Source: Tannerella serpentiformis (GTDB lineage Bacteria; Bacteroidota; Bacteroidia; Bacteroidales; Tannerellaceae). Taken from it: a DNA stretch of 64,000 nucleotides. The stretch lies in NCBI RefSeq assembly GCF_003033925.1, contig NZ_CP028365.1:1116001-1180000 (forward strand), read 5' to 3'. The notes under the pieces are model-generated. The model searched no databases. It saw only the letters and a list, made by a program, of their open reading frames with translations, and was not told where the DNA came from. Position numbers and translations under genes: made by a program. Below are positions 19,104 to 27,666 of this stretch, piece by piece (position 1 is the first letter of the stretch; every line of letters begins with the position of its first letter).

Positions 19104-21020
19104 TCATTTTTCACCCTCCTTTATCGCTTTCTCCATCTCCTCCACCGCGCGCAGCCAGAGGGCGGAGGAGGCATCGGAGGGCATCTGCCAGGCGCCGCGC
19201 GGAGAGAGGCTGATGGAGCCAATGGCGGGGCCGTCGGGCATGCAGTTGCGCTTGAATTGCTGGGCGAAGAAGCGGCGGAGGAAGGTGCGGAGCACACCGA
19301 GTAACTCCACGCGGGTGTAGCGACCGCCGAAGGCCTGTTCGGCCAGGAAGAGCATCCGCCGGGGGGCGTCGCCAAAGCGCATGAAGCGATAGAGGAAGAA
19401 GTCGTGCAACTCGTAAGGGCCCAGCGTGCGCTCCGTCTGCTGCGTGTGCGCGCCGTCGGGGGAGGGCGGGAGCAGCTCGGGGCTGATGGGCGTCTCGGCG
19501 ATGTCCAGGAGGGCACGGCGCGTCTCGGGGCGCTTGGTGCGACGGGCCAGCCACTGCACGACGGCGCCGACGAGCGTCTTGGGCACGCCCGCGTTGACGC
19601 TGTACATCGACATGTGGTCGCCGTTGAAGGTGCACCAGCCGAGGGCCAGCTCCGAGAGGTCGCCCGTGCCGACCACCAAGGCGCCCTCCATGTTGGCCAG
19701 GTCCATGAGGATCTGCGTCCGTTCGCGCGCCTGAGCATTCTCGTAAGTCGTGTCGGGCGATCCGTCGTGGCCGATGTCGCGGAAGTGTTGCTCGCAGGCG
19801 GCACGGATGGAGATCTCGCGCAGGGTGATGCCCTCGGACGCCATCAGGGCCAGGGCGTTGTCGTGCGTGCGATCGGAGGTACCAAAGCCGGGCATGGTGA
19901 CGCCGATGATGCCTTCGCGGGGCAGCTTCAAGAGGTCGAAGGCAGCGATGGCAACCATGAGCGCCAGCGTCGAATCGAGTCCGCCAGAGATGCCGATCAC
20001 GGCGCGCCGCAGGCCGATGTGGCGGAGTCGCTCGGCCAGTGCGTGCGACTGGATGCGGAACGTTTCGCGGCAACGCCGATCGCGTGCGGTGGCATCTTCG
20101 GGCACGAAGGGATGCGGGGGAATGGTGCGCCTGAGCGGACTGTCGTCCGTGTGCACCTCGAAGGGGAGGGTGTCCTGCAAGCTGCGCTGGGCCTGCGGTG
20201 CGAAGGGGTTACGCCCCGTAAAGTAGGGGCTGCGGAAGCGGTCATGGCTCAAGGCGGCGAGATCCACCTCGCTGATGAGGAGTTGCTCGTCGGCGGAGAA
20301 AGGCACCGACTCGGCAACGATCTGTCCGCGGTCAGCGATGAAGGCCTCGCCGTCGAAGAAGTGATCCGTAGACGATTCGCCATGCCCGGCCGATACGTAG
20401 ACAAGGCCGGCTATGCAGCGGCGGGCGTGCTCCCGTACGACGTCGCGCAACGCATCGTGTCGGCCGACCTGCGTAGGCATAGCGTCGAGGTGAAAGAGCA
20501 CGCTGGCCCCCTCCGTAGCACACTGGGCACTGGTGGACACCGGACGGAAGAGGTCGTCGCCCAGCGTGACGGCAAACGTGAAGGTCTCGCAACGAAAACG
20601 CAGCTCGGAACCGACGTTGAAAGAGACGCCAGCGATCTGCACATTCGTGGTGGGGAAGCGCTCGCCCGGCCCACCGTTAACCACCGCACCGAGGATCCGC
20701 CCGGACTGGAAGACGACGGCCGCCTCACGGATGCAATCGCCGACGCGGAGCGGTGCGCCGACAATACCGACGATGGGGAGGGAGCCCGTGAGCCCTAAGA
20801 CGCCGAGCAGTCCAAACGTCACTCCCTCGTTGTAGCGCTGATCAAAACGCAAATCGCCGCAGGTGCTACCCATGATGGCCATGTGGGGGAAGGCGATGAT
20901 GTCGACGCCCCGTTTCGATGCTTTGCGCATCATCGTAATGATCTGGTCGGCGTTGTACGTGTCATCGGCCGGCTTCAGTCGCGGCACACCGGCCGCAACG
21001 CGTAGGAAATCATGTGTCAT
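19104..21020 (-). CDS. nadE: NAD+ synthetase with a catalytically degenerate N-terminal glutaminase (nitrilase) domain
   Basis: NadE amidates nicotinate adenine dinucleotide to NAD+. The 638-residue protein has the usual two-domain layout: a nitrilase-like glutaminase (1-270) and an ATP-pyrophosphatase synthetase with SGGLDST at 346-352. In homologous glutamine-dependent enzymes the glutaminase triad is Glu in FPEL, Lys in AVPKTYLPNY and Cys in CEDLW. Here these read FPHM (His46), AVVN (Asn115) and LGDDLF (Gly154), and the segment after the Lys site is shortened. The synthetase half appears intact, so the enzyme probably uses free ammonia. The internal ATG (MTHDFLRVAAGVP) was chosen because the family begins there. 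Confidence 0.9.
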   Translation of the reverse strand: MTHDFLRVAAGVPRLKPADDTYNADQIITMMRKASKRGVDIIAFPHMAIMGSTCGDLRFDQRYNEGVTFGLLGVLGLTGSLPIVGIVGAPLRVGDCIREAAVVFQSGRILGAVVNGGPGERFPTTNVQIAGVSFNVGSELRFRCETFTFAVTLGDDLFRPVSTSAQCATEGASVLFHLDAMPTQVGRHDALRDVVREHARRCIAGLVYVSAGHGESSTDHFFDGEAFIADRGQIVAESVPFSADEQLLISEVDLAALSHDRFRSPYFTGRNPFAPQAQRSLQDTLPFEVHTDDSPLRRTIPPHPFVPEDATARDRRCRETFRIQSHALAERLRHIGLRRAVIGISGGLDSTLALMVAIAAFDLLKLPREGIIGVTMPGFGTSDRTHDNALALMASEGITLREISIRAACEQHFRDIGHDGSPDTTYENAQARERTQILMDLANMEGALVVGTGDLSELALGWCTFNGDHMSMYSVNAGVPKTLVGAVVQWLARRTKRPETRRALLDIAETPISPELLPPSPDGAHTQQTERTLGPYELHDFFLYRFMRFGDAPRRMLFLAEQAFGGRYTRVELLGVLRTFLRRFFAQQFKRNCMPDGPAIGSISLSPRGAWQMPSDASSALWLRAVEEMEKAIKEGEK

Positions 21021-21046
21021 GTTTGTGTGGGGATTGAAAACGGGTG

Positions 21047-21136
21047 CAAGTGTAGGGCCATTCGCACGGAATAGCGCCCTCGGCGGTGCGCCCTGGGGCT
21101 CCATCCTTCCCTTATTACTCCCGATCCATATCTTTG
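21047..21136. promoter_or_regulatory. Divergent promoter boxes between nadE and the CoA-transferase gene
   Basis: TATCTTTG on the plus strand (21129-21136), 39 bp before the CoA-transferase ATG, is a full match to TAnnTTTG. TACACTTG on the minus strand (21047-21054), about 27 bp before the nadE ATG, is a weaker match. Confidence 0.45.
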
Positions 21137-21174
21137 CCCGCAAATACACATCTACTTAAATAAGAAACAGAATC

Positions 21175-22656
21175 ATGTCACTGAAATTCATCACGGCGGA
21201 AGAAGCCGCCACTTATGTGAAACACGACGACAACGTCGGATTTAGCGGATTTACGCCTGCGGGCTGTCCGAAGGTCATCCCCGAAGCCATCGCGCGACGG
21301 GCGGAACAAGAACACAAGGAGGGACGGCCCTTCAAAATCGGAATGTTCACCGGCGCCTCTACTGGCGACCACCTGGACGGTGCATTGGCACGCGCCGAGG
21401 CTGTGAAATTTCGCACCCCCTACCAATCGAACAAGGACATGCGCACGCTGCTCAACGCTCACGGCGCAGAGTATTTCGACATGCACCTCTCGGAGCTGGC
21501 GCAGTCGCTGCGTTACGGATTCCTCGGCCGCGTGGACGTAGCCATCGTTGAGGCCGTCGACGTGACGGAAGACGGCGAGATCGTACCTGCCGAGGGCGTG
21601 GGCATCCTGCCGACCATCTGCCGTCTGGCGGACAAGATCCTCATCGAGCTGAACCGCTTCCACCCGAAGGAGCTGCGCGGCATCCACGACATCTACGAGC
21701 CCGAAGATCCGCCCATGCGCCGCGAGATCCCCGTCTACAAACCGTCAGACCGCATCGGCCAACCCTTCGTCAAGGTCGACCCGAAGAAGATCGTCGGCGT
21801 GGTGGAGACGAACCGCGAGCCGGACGGCAGCAAGTTCGCCCCGCTGGACGACGTCACGCTGGCCATTGGCCGCAACGTGTCGGACTTCCTCGTGGGCGAG
21901 ATGAAGGCGGGCCGTCTGCCGAAGTCGTTCTTGCCACTCCAGAGCGGTGTGGGCAACGTAGCCAACGCCGTGCTCGGTTGCATGGGTGAAAACGAGGCTA
22001 TCCCGCCCTTCACGGTCTACACCGAGGTGATTCAGGACGCCGTGATCAAGCTCATGGACCAAGGTCGCGTGACGTTCGCCAGCGGTTGCTCGCTGAGCGT
22101 AAGTCATGAGGCACTGCGCGAGATTTACTCCCGTCTGGACTTCTTCAAGGACAAGCTGCTTCTGCGTCCGCAGGAGATCTCGAACAACCCCGAGGTGGTG
22201 CGCCGACTCGGAGTGATCACGATCAACACCGCACTGGAAGCCGACATCTTCGGCAACGTCAACTCGACGCACGTGCTGGGCACGAAGATGATGAACGGCA
22301 TCGGCGGATCGGGCGACTTTACGCGCTCGGGCTACGTCTCGATCTTCACCACGCCTTCGACGGCGAAGGATGGCAAGATCAGCTCGTTCGTACCGATGGT
22401 GTCGCACATGGATCACAGCGAGCACTCGGTGAAGGTGATCATCTCGGAATACGGTGTGGCCGACCTGCGCGGCAAGTCGCCTGTGCAGCGTGCCCGCGAG
22501 ATCATCGAGCGTTGCGCACATCCCGAATATCGTCCGCTGCTGCACGCCTACCTCGACCGCGGCGTCAAGGGTCACACACCGCAGAGCCTCGACGCGTGCT
22601 TCGCCTTCCATCGGGCGTTCATCGAAACGGGTGACATGCGGAACGTGAAGTTCTAA
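21175..22656 (+). CDS. Acetyl-CoA hydrolase/transferase family (probable succinate/acetate CoA-transferase)
   Basis: Family members move CoA between acetate, succinate, propionate or butyrate in fermentation. The 493-residue length is typical. The active-site Glu is expected in YTEVIQDA (Glu284). Other family segments are [17 protein letters not shown] near the N-terminus, the oxyanion/CoA loop [11 protein letters not shown], and [13 protein letters not shown] near the C-terminus. In an amino-acid- and peptide-fermenting Bacteroidete it would release acetate or succinate. It has its own TATCTTTG promoter and a hairpin terminator, so it is probably monocistronic. The acyl-group preference cannot be deduced. 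Confidence 0.9.
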   Translation: MSLKFITAEEAATYVKHDDNVGFSGFTPAGCPKVIPEAIARRAEQEHKEGRPFKIGMFTGASTGDHLDGALARAEAVKFRTPYQSNKDMRTLLNAHGAEYFDMHLSELAQSLRYGFLGRVDVAIVEAVDVTEDGEIVPAEGVGILPTICRLADKILIELNRFHPKELRGIHDIYEPEDPPMRREIPVYKPSDRIGQPFVKVDPKKIVGVVETNREPDGSKFAPLDDVTLAIGRNVSDFLVGEMKAGRLPKSFLPLQSGVGNVANAVLGCMGENEAIPPFTVYTEVIQDAVIKLMDQGRVTFASGCSLSVSHEALREIYSRLDFFKDKLLLRPQEISNNPEVVRRLGVITINTALEADIFGNVNSTHVLGTKMMNGIGGSGDFTRSGYVSIFTTPSTAKDGKISSFVPMVSHMDHSEHSVKVIISEYGVADLRGKSPVQRAREIIERCAHPEYRPLLHAYLDRGVKGHTPQSLDACFAFHRAFIETGDMRNVKF

Positions 22657-22709
22657 TAGAGGGTAGAGGATGGAGGGTAGAGGGTAGACATCCGACGATT
22701 TGGGAGAAG

Positions 22710-22753
22710 AGAGAGGGAGCAGCTCTTTGCGGGCTTGTTCCCCCTCTTTTTTC
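22710..22753 (+). terminator. Terminator after the CoA-transferase gene
   Basis: AGAGGGAGCA pairs with TGTTCCCCCTCT around a 14-nt loop and is followed by TTTTTT. It lies about 55 bp after the stop codon. Confidence 0.7.
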
Positions 22754-22759
22754 TGTTAA

Positions 22760-23035
22760 TGCCGCGAGACCCGGCGCAGGCTGCGCAAACGTCCCGGCAA
22801 ACACCGCAAGACTTGCGCAAGCTGCGCAAACGTCCCGGAAAACGCCGCAAGACTTGCGCGGGCTGCGCAAACGTCCCGGCAAACGCCGCAAGACTTGCGC
22901 AGGCTGCGCAAACGCCCCGGCAAACGCCACGAAACTTGCGCAAGCTGCGCAAACGCCTCGGCAAACGCTGCAAGACTTGCGCGGACTGCGCAAACGTCTC
23001 GGCAAACGCCGCGAGACTCGCAGGTACGCTCGCGG
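22760..23035. repeat. 41-bp tandem repeat, 7 copies, core TTGCGCAGGCTGCGCAA
   Basis: The CGCAAGAC/CGCGAGAC word starts at 22764, 22805, 22846, 22887, 22928, 22969 and 23010, exactly 41 bp apart. Each unit contains the near-palindrome TTGCGCAAGCTGCGCAA. The array ends about 60 bp before ruvB. An open frame runs from it into ruvB but has no plausible start. Confidence 0.95.
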
Positions 23036-23096
23036 CTCTTACGGGAACCCCGCCCCACTCGTAACTTGTAACTCATCACTCGTAACTCACACACCT

Positions 23097-24122
23097 ATGG
23101 CTGAATTCGACATACGCAAGGCTGCCGGCACAACGCCGGAGACGGAGCGCGACTATGAGAACGCCCTGCGCCCCCTCTCGTTCGACAGCTTCAGCGGCCA
23201 ACGCGAGGTGGTGGAGAACCTGAAGGTGTTCGTCATGGCCGCTCGCATGCGTCAGGAGGCGCTCGACCATGTGCTGCTGCACGGCCCACCGGGCTTAGGC
23301 AAGACGACGCTCTCGAACATCATCGCCAACGAGCTGAGCGTGGGCTTCAAGGTGACGTCTGGGCCGGTGCTCGACAAGCCGGGCGACCTGGCCGGACTGC
23401 TGACGTCGCTGGAGAAAAACGACGTGCTCTTCATCGACGAGATCCACCGCCTCAGCCCCATCGTGGAGGAGTACCTCTACTCGGCGATGGAGGATTACCG
23501 CATCGACATCTTGATCGACAAGGGGCCCAGCGCACGCTCGATACAGATCGACCTCGCACCCTTCACGCTCGTTGGCGCCACGACGCGCAGCGGATTGCTG
23601 ACAGGGCCGCTCCGGGCACGCTTCGGCATCAACATGCACTTGGAGTATTACGACACGGCGACGCTCACGCGCATCATCCATCGCAGTGCGGACATCCTCG
23701 GCGTGGGCTGCGATACGGATGCGGCGAAGGAGATAGCCGGACGCAGTCGGGGCACGCCCCGCATCGCCAACGCGCTACTGCGCCGGGTGCGCGACTTTGC
23801 GCAGGTGAAGGGATCGGGCCGCGTAGATCGCGAGATCGCCTGCTATGCACTCGAAGCGCTCCACATCGACCGCTATGGCCTCGACTTGATCGATAACAAG
23901 ATCCTGAATCTGCTCATTGACAAGTTTAACGGCGGACCGGTGGGGTTGACAACGATCGCCACGGCGCTCGGCGAGGATCCGGGCACACTGGAGGAGGTCT
24001 ATGAGCCGTTCCTGATTCAAGAGGGTTTCCTGAAGCGTACGCCGCGCGGACGGGAGGTGACGCAACTGGCGTATGAGCATCTGGGTAAGGTGCCGACGCC
24101 GTCGCAAGGCTCGCTGTTTTGA
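23097..24122 (+). CDS. ruvB: Holliday junction branch migration DNA helicase RuvB
   Basis: RuvB is the AAA+ motor that, with RuvA, drives branch migration at Holliday junctions. The 341-residue protein has Walker [10 protein letters not shown] (63-71), Walker B with FIDEIHRL, sensor I in LVGATTRSG, the arginine finger region GPLRARFG, and a C-terminal winged helix ([16 protein letters not shown]). The ATG ([15 protein letters not shown]) was chosen because homology begins there; upstream is only the 41-bp array. ruvA and ruvC are not adjacent. A flippase gene follows after a repeat element. Confidence 0.96.
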   Translation: MAEFDIRKAAGTTPETERDYENALRPLSFDSFSGQREVVENLKVFVMAARMRQEALDHVLLHGPPGLGKTTLSNIIANELSVGFKVTSGPVLDKPGDLAGLLTSLEKNDVLFIDEIHRLSPIVEEYLYSAMEDYRIDILIDKGPSARSIQIDLAPFTLVGATTRSGLLTGPLRARFGINMHLEYYDTATLTRIIHRSADILGVGCDTDAAKEIAGRSRGTPRIANALLRRVRDFAQVKGSGRVDREIACYALEALHIDRYGLDLIDNKILNLLIDKFNGGPVGLTTIATALGEDPGTLEEVYEPFLIQEGFLKRTPRGREVTQLAYEHLGKVPTPSQGSLF

Positions 24123-24149
24123 TCAGGTGCGTTGCTCCTGAACCCCTAT

Positions 24150-24307
24150 CTCCTTTTCTTGTCTTGACACAAGAAAAGGAGCAAAAGAAAGTCAAGGCGT
24201 CAGGGACGCCAGCCAAGTTGGCTTGGTACACGATCATCTCTATCACGTACCCGGCAAACTTCCCTGCCTCGGTAGAGGCTGCCGGCCAAGTTGGCCTGGC
24301 ACTTGAT
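24150..24307. repeat. Palindromic intergenic elements after ruvB
   Basis: A perfect 13-bp inverted repeat CTCCTTTTCTTGT / ACAAGAAAAGGAG with loop CTTGAC is followed by CAAAAGAAAGTCAAGGCGTC. The diverged copy lies at 18989-19040. Then GCCAAGTTGGC occurs twice, 73 bp apart, enclosing the CGGCAAACTTCCCTGCCTCGG word shared with 14.56 kb and 25.93 kb. Confidence 0.8.
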
Positions 24308-24335
24308 TGATTTTAGTTGTTAGTTGAATGAGATT

Positions 24336-25838
24336 ATGGCCGGAGGAATGAAACGGTTAGCGAAGGAGACGGCGATCTACGGGCTGAGCAGCATCGTGGG
24401 GCGTTTCCTGAATTGGATGCTGGTGCCGATGTACACGCGGGTGCTGGCGAACACGAATGAGTTTGGCGTGGTGACGAACCTCTACGGATGGACGGCACTG
24501 CTGCTCGTCATCCTGACGTATGGCATGGAGACGGGCTTCTTCCGCTTCGTCAATAAGCAGGAGGAGCGCGAACCGATGCGCGTCTATGCCACGGCGCTTT
24601 ACAGCGTGGGCTTCACGTCGGCCCTCTTCATGGTGGCGGCGTGGCTGTTGCTCGGGCCGATCAGTGGAGCGTTGGGCTACGCAGCGCACCCGGAATACGT
24701 GGGCATGATGGCCGGCATTGTGGCCGTCGACGCCTTCTGCTGCCTGCCCTTCGCCTACCTCAGATACCGCAACAAAGCCGTACGATTTGCCGCCATCAAA
24801 CTGGCCAACATCTTCCTCAACATTGTGCTGAACATCTTCTTCCTTGTCGTCTGTCCGCAGCTGAACGAGTCGCACCCCGAGTGGATCGCGTGGTTCTACC
24901 GCCCGGGCTACGGCATCGGATACATCTTCCTGACCAACGTCTTTACCACCGCCACCACGCTGCTCATGCTGCTGCCCGACATGATGCCCGGCCTCCGCGC
25001 CCGACCCGACGCGGCGCGCCTCCGACAGATGCTGGCCTACTCCTTCCCGATCCTGATCCTGAGCATCGCCGGCATCTTCAACCAGACGGCCGACAAGATC
25101 CTCTTCCCCTTCCTCTTTGCCGACAAGGCCGAGGCCGACGCGCAACTGGGCATCTACGGCGCCTGCTTCAAGATCGCCGTCGTGATGGTCATGTTCATCC
25201 AAGCCTTCCGCTACGCTTACGAGCCCTTCGTCTTCGCCAAGACCCGCGACGCCGACAACCGCCGCTCGTACGTCGAGGCGATGCGTTACTTCATCATCTT
25301 TTCGTGGGTCATCTTCCTCGGCGTCACCTTCTACCTCGACCTGCTCAAGCACTACGTCGACGCCCGCTACTACGCCGGCCTCAGCGTCGTGCCTATCGTC
25401 ATGCTCGGGGAACTGTTTTTCGGCATCTACTTCAACCTCTCGGTGTGGTACAAGCTGACCGACCGCACCCAGTGGGGCGCCTACTTCTCCACCGCCGGAT
25501 GCGTAATGACCGTAGCCGTCATCGTGCTCTTTGTGCCTCACTACGGCTTCATGGCCTGCGCCTGGGCCTCGTTTGCCAGCAATCTGCTGATGATGGTGCT
25601 CTCTTACCTCGTCGGGCGGCGCTATTACCCCGTGCCTTACGACCTCCGTTCGGCTGCCTTCTACACCCTACTCGCCGCGGCCTTCTTCGCCGCAGGCATG
25701 TGGCCAGAGATCGACAACACGGTCTGGCGCATGGCCTACCGCACCGCGCTCCTGCTTGTTTTCGTCGGCATTATCATCAAACGCGACCTGCCGCTCTCCG
25801 AGCTGCCGTTGATTCATGGAAGGAGGAAGGCGGCATGA
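24336..25838 (+). CDS. Polysaccharide/lipid-linked oligosaccharide flippase (Wzx-like, MOP superfamily)
   Basis: A 500-residue integral membrane protein with about 12-14 predicted helices and small soluble loops, starting MAGGMKRLAKETAIYGLSSIVGRFLNWMLVPMYTRVL. This N-terminal pattern is that of MOP-superfamily exporters (Wzx, MurJ, MATE-like). It would flip an undecaprenyl-linked saccharide for surface polysaccharide or S-layer glycan assembly. No glycosyltransferase cluster is adjacent. The first in-frame ATG after the repeats was taken as the start; a TTG four codons upstream is possible. Confidence 0.85.
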   Translation: MAGGMKRLAKETAIYGLSSIVGRFLNWMLVPMYTRVLANTNEFGVVTNLYGWTALLLVILTYGMETGFFRFVNKQEEREPMRVYATALYSVGFTSALFMVAAWLLLGPISGALGYAAHPEYVGMMAGIVAVDAFCCLPFAYLRYRNKAVRFAAIKLANIFLNIVLNIFFLVVCPQLNESHPEWIAWFYRPGYGIGYIFLTNVFTTATTLLMLLPDMMPGLRARPDAARLRQMLAYSFPILILSIAGIFNQTADKILFPFLFADKAEADAQLGIYGACFKIAVVMVMFIQAFRYAYEPFVFAKTRDADNRRSYVEAMRYFIIFSWVIFLGVTFYLDLLKHYVDARYYAGLSVVPIVMLGELFFGIYFNLSVWYKLTDRTQWGAYFSTAGCVMTVAVIVLFVPHYGFMACAWASFASNLLMMVLSYLVGRRYYPVPYDLRSAAFYTLLAAAFFAAGMWPEIDNTVWRMAYRTALLLVFVGIIIKRDLPLSELPLIHGRRKAA

Positions 25839-25894
25839 AGCCCCATCACGGCGACCCCGATCAAGCGCTCGATTGCTTCGCGCAGTGTGCGCAG

Positions 25895-26040
25895 GGCGTC
25901 AGGGACGCCAGCCAAGTATGCCGGGTACCAGGCAGACTTCCCCGGCCTCGGCAGAGGCCTGCGCGGGGCGTCAGGGACGCCAGCCAAGTATGCCGAGTAC
26001 CAGGCAGACTTCCTCGGCCTCGGCAGAGGCCTGCGCAGCC
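25895..26040. repeat. Two direct copies of a 72-bp intergenic element
   Basis: GGCGTCAGGGACGCC, CAAGTATGCC, GTACCAGGCAGACTTCC and CCTCGGCAGAGGCCTGCGC appear twice with a 72-bp offset. GGCGTC...GACGCC and CCTCGGCAGAGG are dyads. Related single copies are at 14.56 and 24.2 kb, so this is a dispersed family. Confidence 0.85.
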
Positions 26041-26123
26041 TCAAACAAGTACTCGATTGGCCATCATTCACAGAGATAGAATTCATCACTACATAGTATT
26101 ATCACACGTAATTAAGTTCAACA

Positions 26124-27482
26124 ATGGAAACTCCCTTATTGCAACAAATCAAATTCTTCCTGAGCCGCCACTTTGATCTGCGACAAGAGAAAGAAGACGA
26201 AGAAGAGACGATCGAATCACTGAAGAAAGGCGTCGAGTTTCGCGGAACCAACCTCTGGGTGCTCATCTTCGCCATCTTCCTGGCTTCACTCGGGCTGAAC
26301 ACCAACTCCACGGCCGTCATCATCGGCGCCATGCTTATCTCCCCGCTCATGGGCCCCATCATGGGCTTCGGGCTGGGCCTCGGCATCACGGACTTCGACC
26401 TGGTTAAGCGCTCCCTGCGCAGCTACCTTACGGCAACGCTCTTCAGCGTCGTCACGGCCACCATTTACTTCCTCATCTCGCCCATCAGCGAGGCGCAGAG
26501 CGAGCTGCTGGCACGCACCTCTCCGACCATCTACGACGTGCTCATCGCCTTCTTCGGCGGCTTGGCCGGCATCGTGGCCGGCTCCACCAAGTCGAAGGGT
26601 AACGTCATCCCCGGCGTGGCCATCGCCACCGCCCTCATGCCGCCCCTCTGCACGGCCGGCTTCGGCTTGGCGACGGGCAACCTGAGCTACTTCCTCGGCG
26701 CCTTCTACCTCTATTTCATCAATACGGTCTTCATCAGCCTCTCCACCTACATCGTGGTGCGGGTGCTGAAGTATCCGAACAAGGAGTTCCTCGACAAGAA
26801 GCGCGCCCTGGTCGTTCGGCGCTACATGATGATCATCGTCACCTGCACCATCATCCCCAGCCTTTACCTCACCTATCGCGTCCTCCGCAACACCGTCTTT
26901 GACGAGCAGGTAAGGTCGTTCGTCAACAAAGAGCTGGATTTCCCCAACACGCAAGTCCTCAGCCGAACCGTCGCTGTCGACACCGCAGGACGCAAAGCGC
27001 TCAACGTCGTCTTGCTCGGTGACGAAGTGCCCGACATGATGATCGAAACCGCCCGCGCCCGCATGAGGGACTATGGCCTCGGTGGCATCGGCCTGAACAT
27101 ACAGCAAGGCTTTGGCAGCGACGTAGACATCAACGAGCTAAAGAGCGTGCTGATGAAGGATCTCTACAAGAACAACGAGGAGCTCATCCAAGCACAAGCT
27201 GCACAGATCGATTCGCTCAAGCACACCGTGGATCGCTATCGTCGAGCCTCTCACCTGGCCCTCTCGCTGACGCCCGAGCTGCGTGTGCTCTATCCGCAAG
27301 TGGAGCGCTTAGCCTGCACGCCGACCATCATCGCCAACACCGTCCAAGACAAGCCGGACACCGTGCTTTTGGTTTACGTCAAAGTCAAAAACGCACTCAC
27401 CCCCGACGAGCAGCGCAAGCTCTCGCAATGGATGGGCGCGCGCACCGAAGAGAAGAACATCAAACTGATTATCGACCGGTAG
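26124..27482 (+). CDS. DUF389-family membrane protein
   Basis: A 452-residue protein with an N-terminal charged cytoplasmic segment, then about six transmembrane helices (roughly 45-265) carrying the conserved AVIIGAMLISPLMGPIMG, GSTKSKGNVIPGVAIATALMPPLC and GAFYLYFINTVFI, then a soluble C-terminal region (about 280-452) with a predicted coiled stretch. The membrane part matches the DUF389/TIGR00341 family, found in bacteria and archaea with no settled function. No neighbour suggests a role. The C-terminal domain is longer than in minimal members. Confidence 0.85.
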   Translation: METPLLQQIKFFLSRHFDLRQEKEDEEETIESLKKGVEFRGTNLWVLIFAIFLASLGLNTNSTAVIIGAMLISPLMGPIMGFGLGLGITDFDLVKRSLRSYLTATLFSVVTATIYFLISPISEAQSELLARTSPTIYDVLIAFFGGLAGIVAGSTKSKGNVIPGVAIATALMPPLCTAGFGLATGNLSYFLGAFYLYFINTVFISLSTYIVVRVLKYPNKEFLDKKRALVVRRYMMIIVTCTIIPSLYLTYRVLRNTVFDEQVRSFVNKELDFPNTQVLSRTVAVDTAGRKALNVVLLGDEVPDMMIETARARMRDYGLGGIGLNIQQGFGSDVDINELKSVLMKDLYKNNEELIQAQAAQIDSLKHTVDRYRRASHLALSLTPELRVLYPQVERLACTPTIIANTVQDKPDTVLLVYVKVKNALTPDEQRKLSQWMGARTEEKNIKLIIDR

Positions 27483-27650
27483 GGGCGCACTGCGGTGCGC
27501 TCAGTAGTCAGAAGTAGTCAATGGAAGACCTTCTAACTACCTCAACTACCCGGCCGCAGGCCGATAACTACTTCGAACTACCGGGGCGAAGCCCCTAACT
27601 ACCGCGCCGAAGGCGCATAACTACTTGGTCGCAGACCGATAACTACTTAT
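27481..27650. repeat. Cluster of small hairpins with GNA triloops linked by TAACTAC
   Basis: Four hairpins follow each other: CGGCC-GCA-GGCCG (27551), GGGGC-GAA-GCCCC (27583), GCGCC-GAA-GGCGC (27604) and GGTC-GCA-GACC (27627). The stems differ in sequence but all are closed by C-G around a GCA or GAA loop, and most are separated by TAACTACC or ATAACTACTT. A GCGCAC...GTGCGC hairpin precedes them (about 27486). This is the whole leader between the DUF389 gene and the S46 peptidase gene. Confidence 0.85.
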
Positions 27651-27666
27651 AATAACTCATATAAAC

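Noticed and set aside
19404-20798. 464-codon open frame opposite nadE
   Set aside because: Antisense to nadE and without recognisable domains.
22854-23096. N-terminal extension of ruvB through the 41-bp array
   Set aside because: Homology begins at the ATG at 23097, and the extension is only repeat sequence with no plausible start.
24357-25541. 394-codon open frame opposite the flippase gene
   Set aside because: A His/Asp/Glu/Val-rich antisense artefact with no family resemblance.
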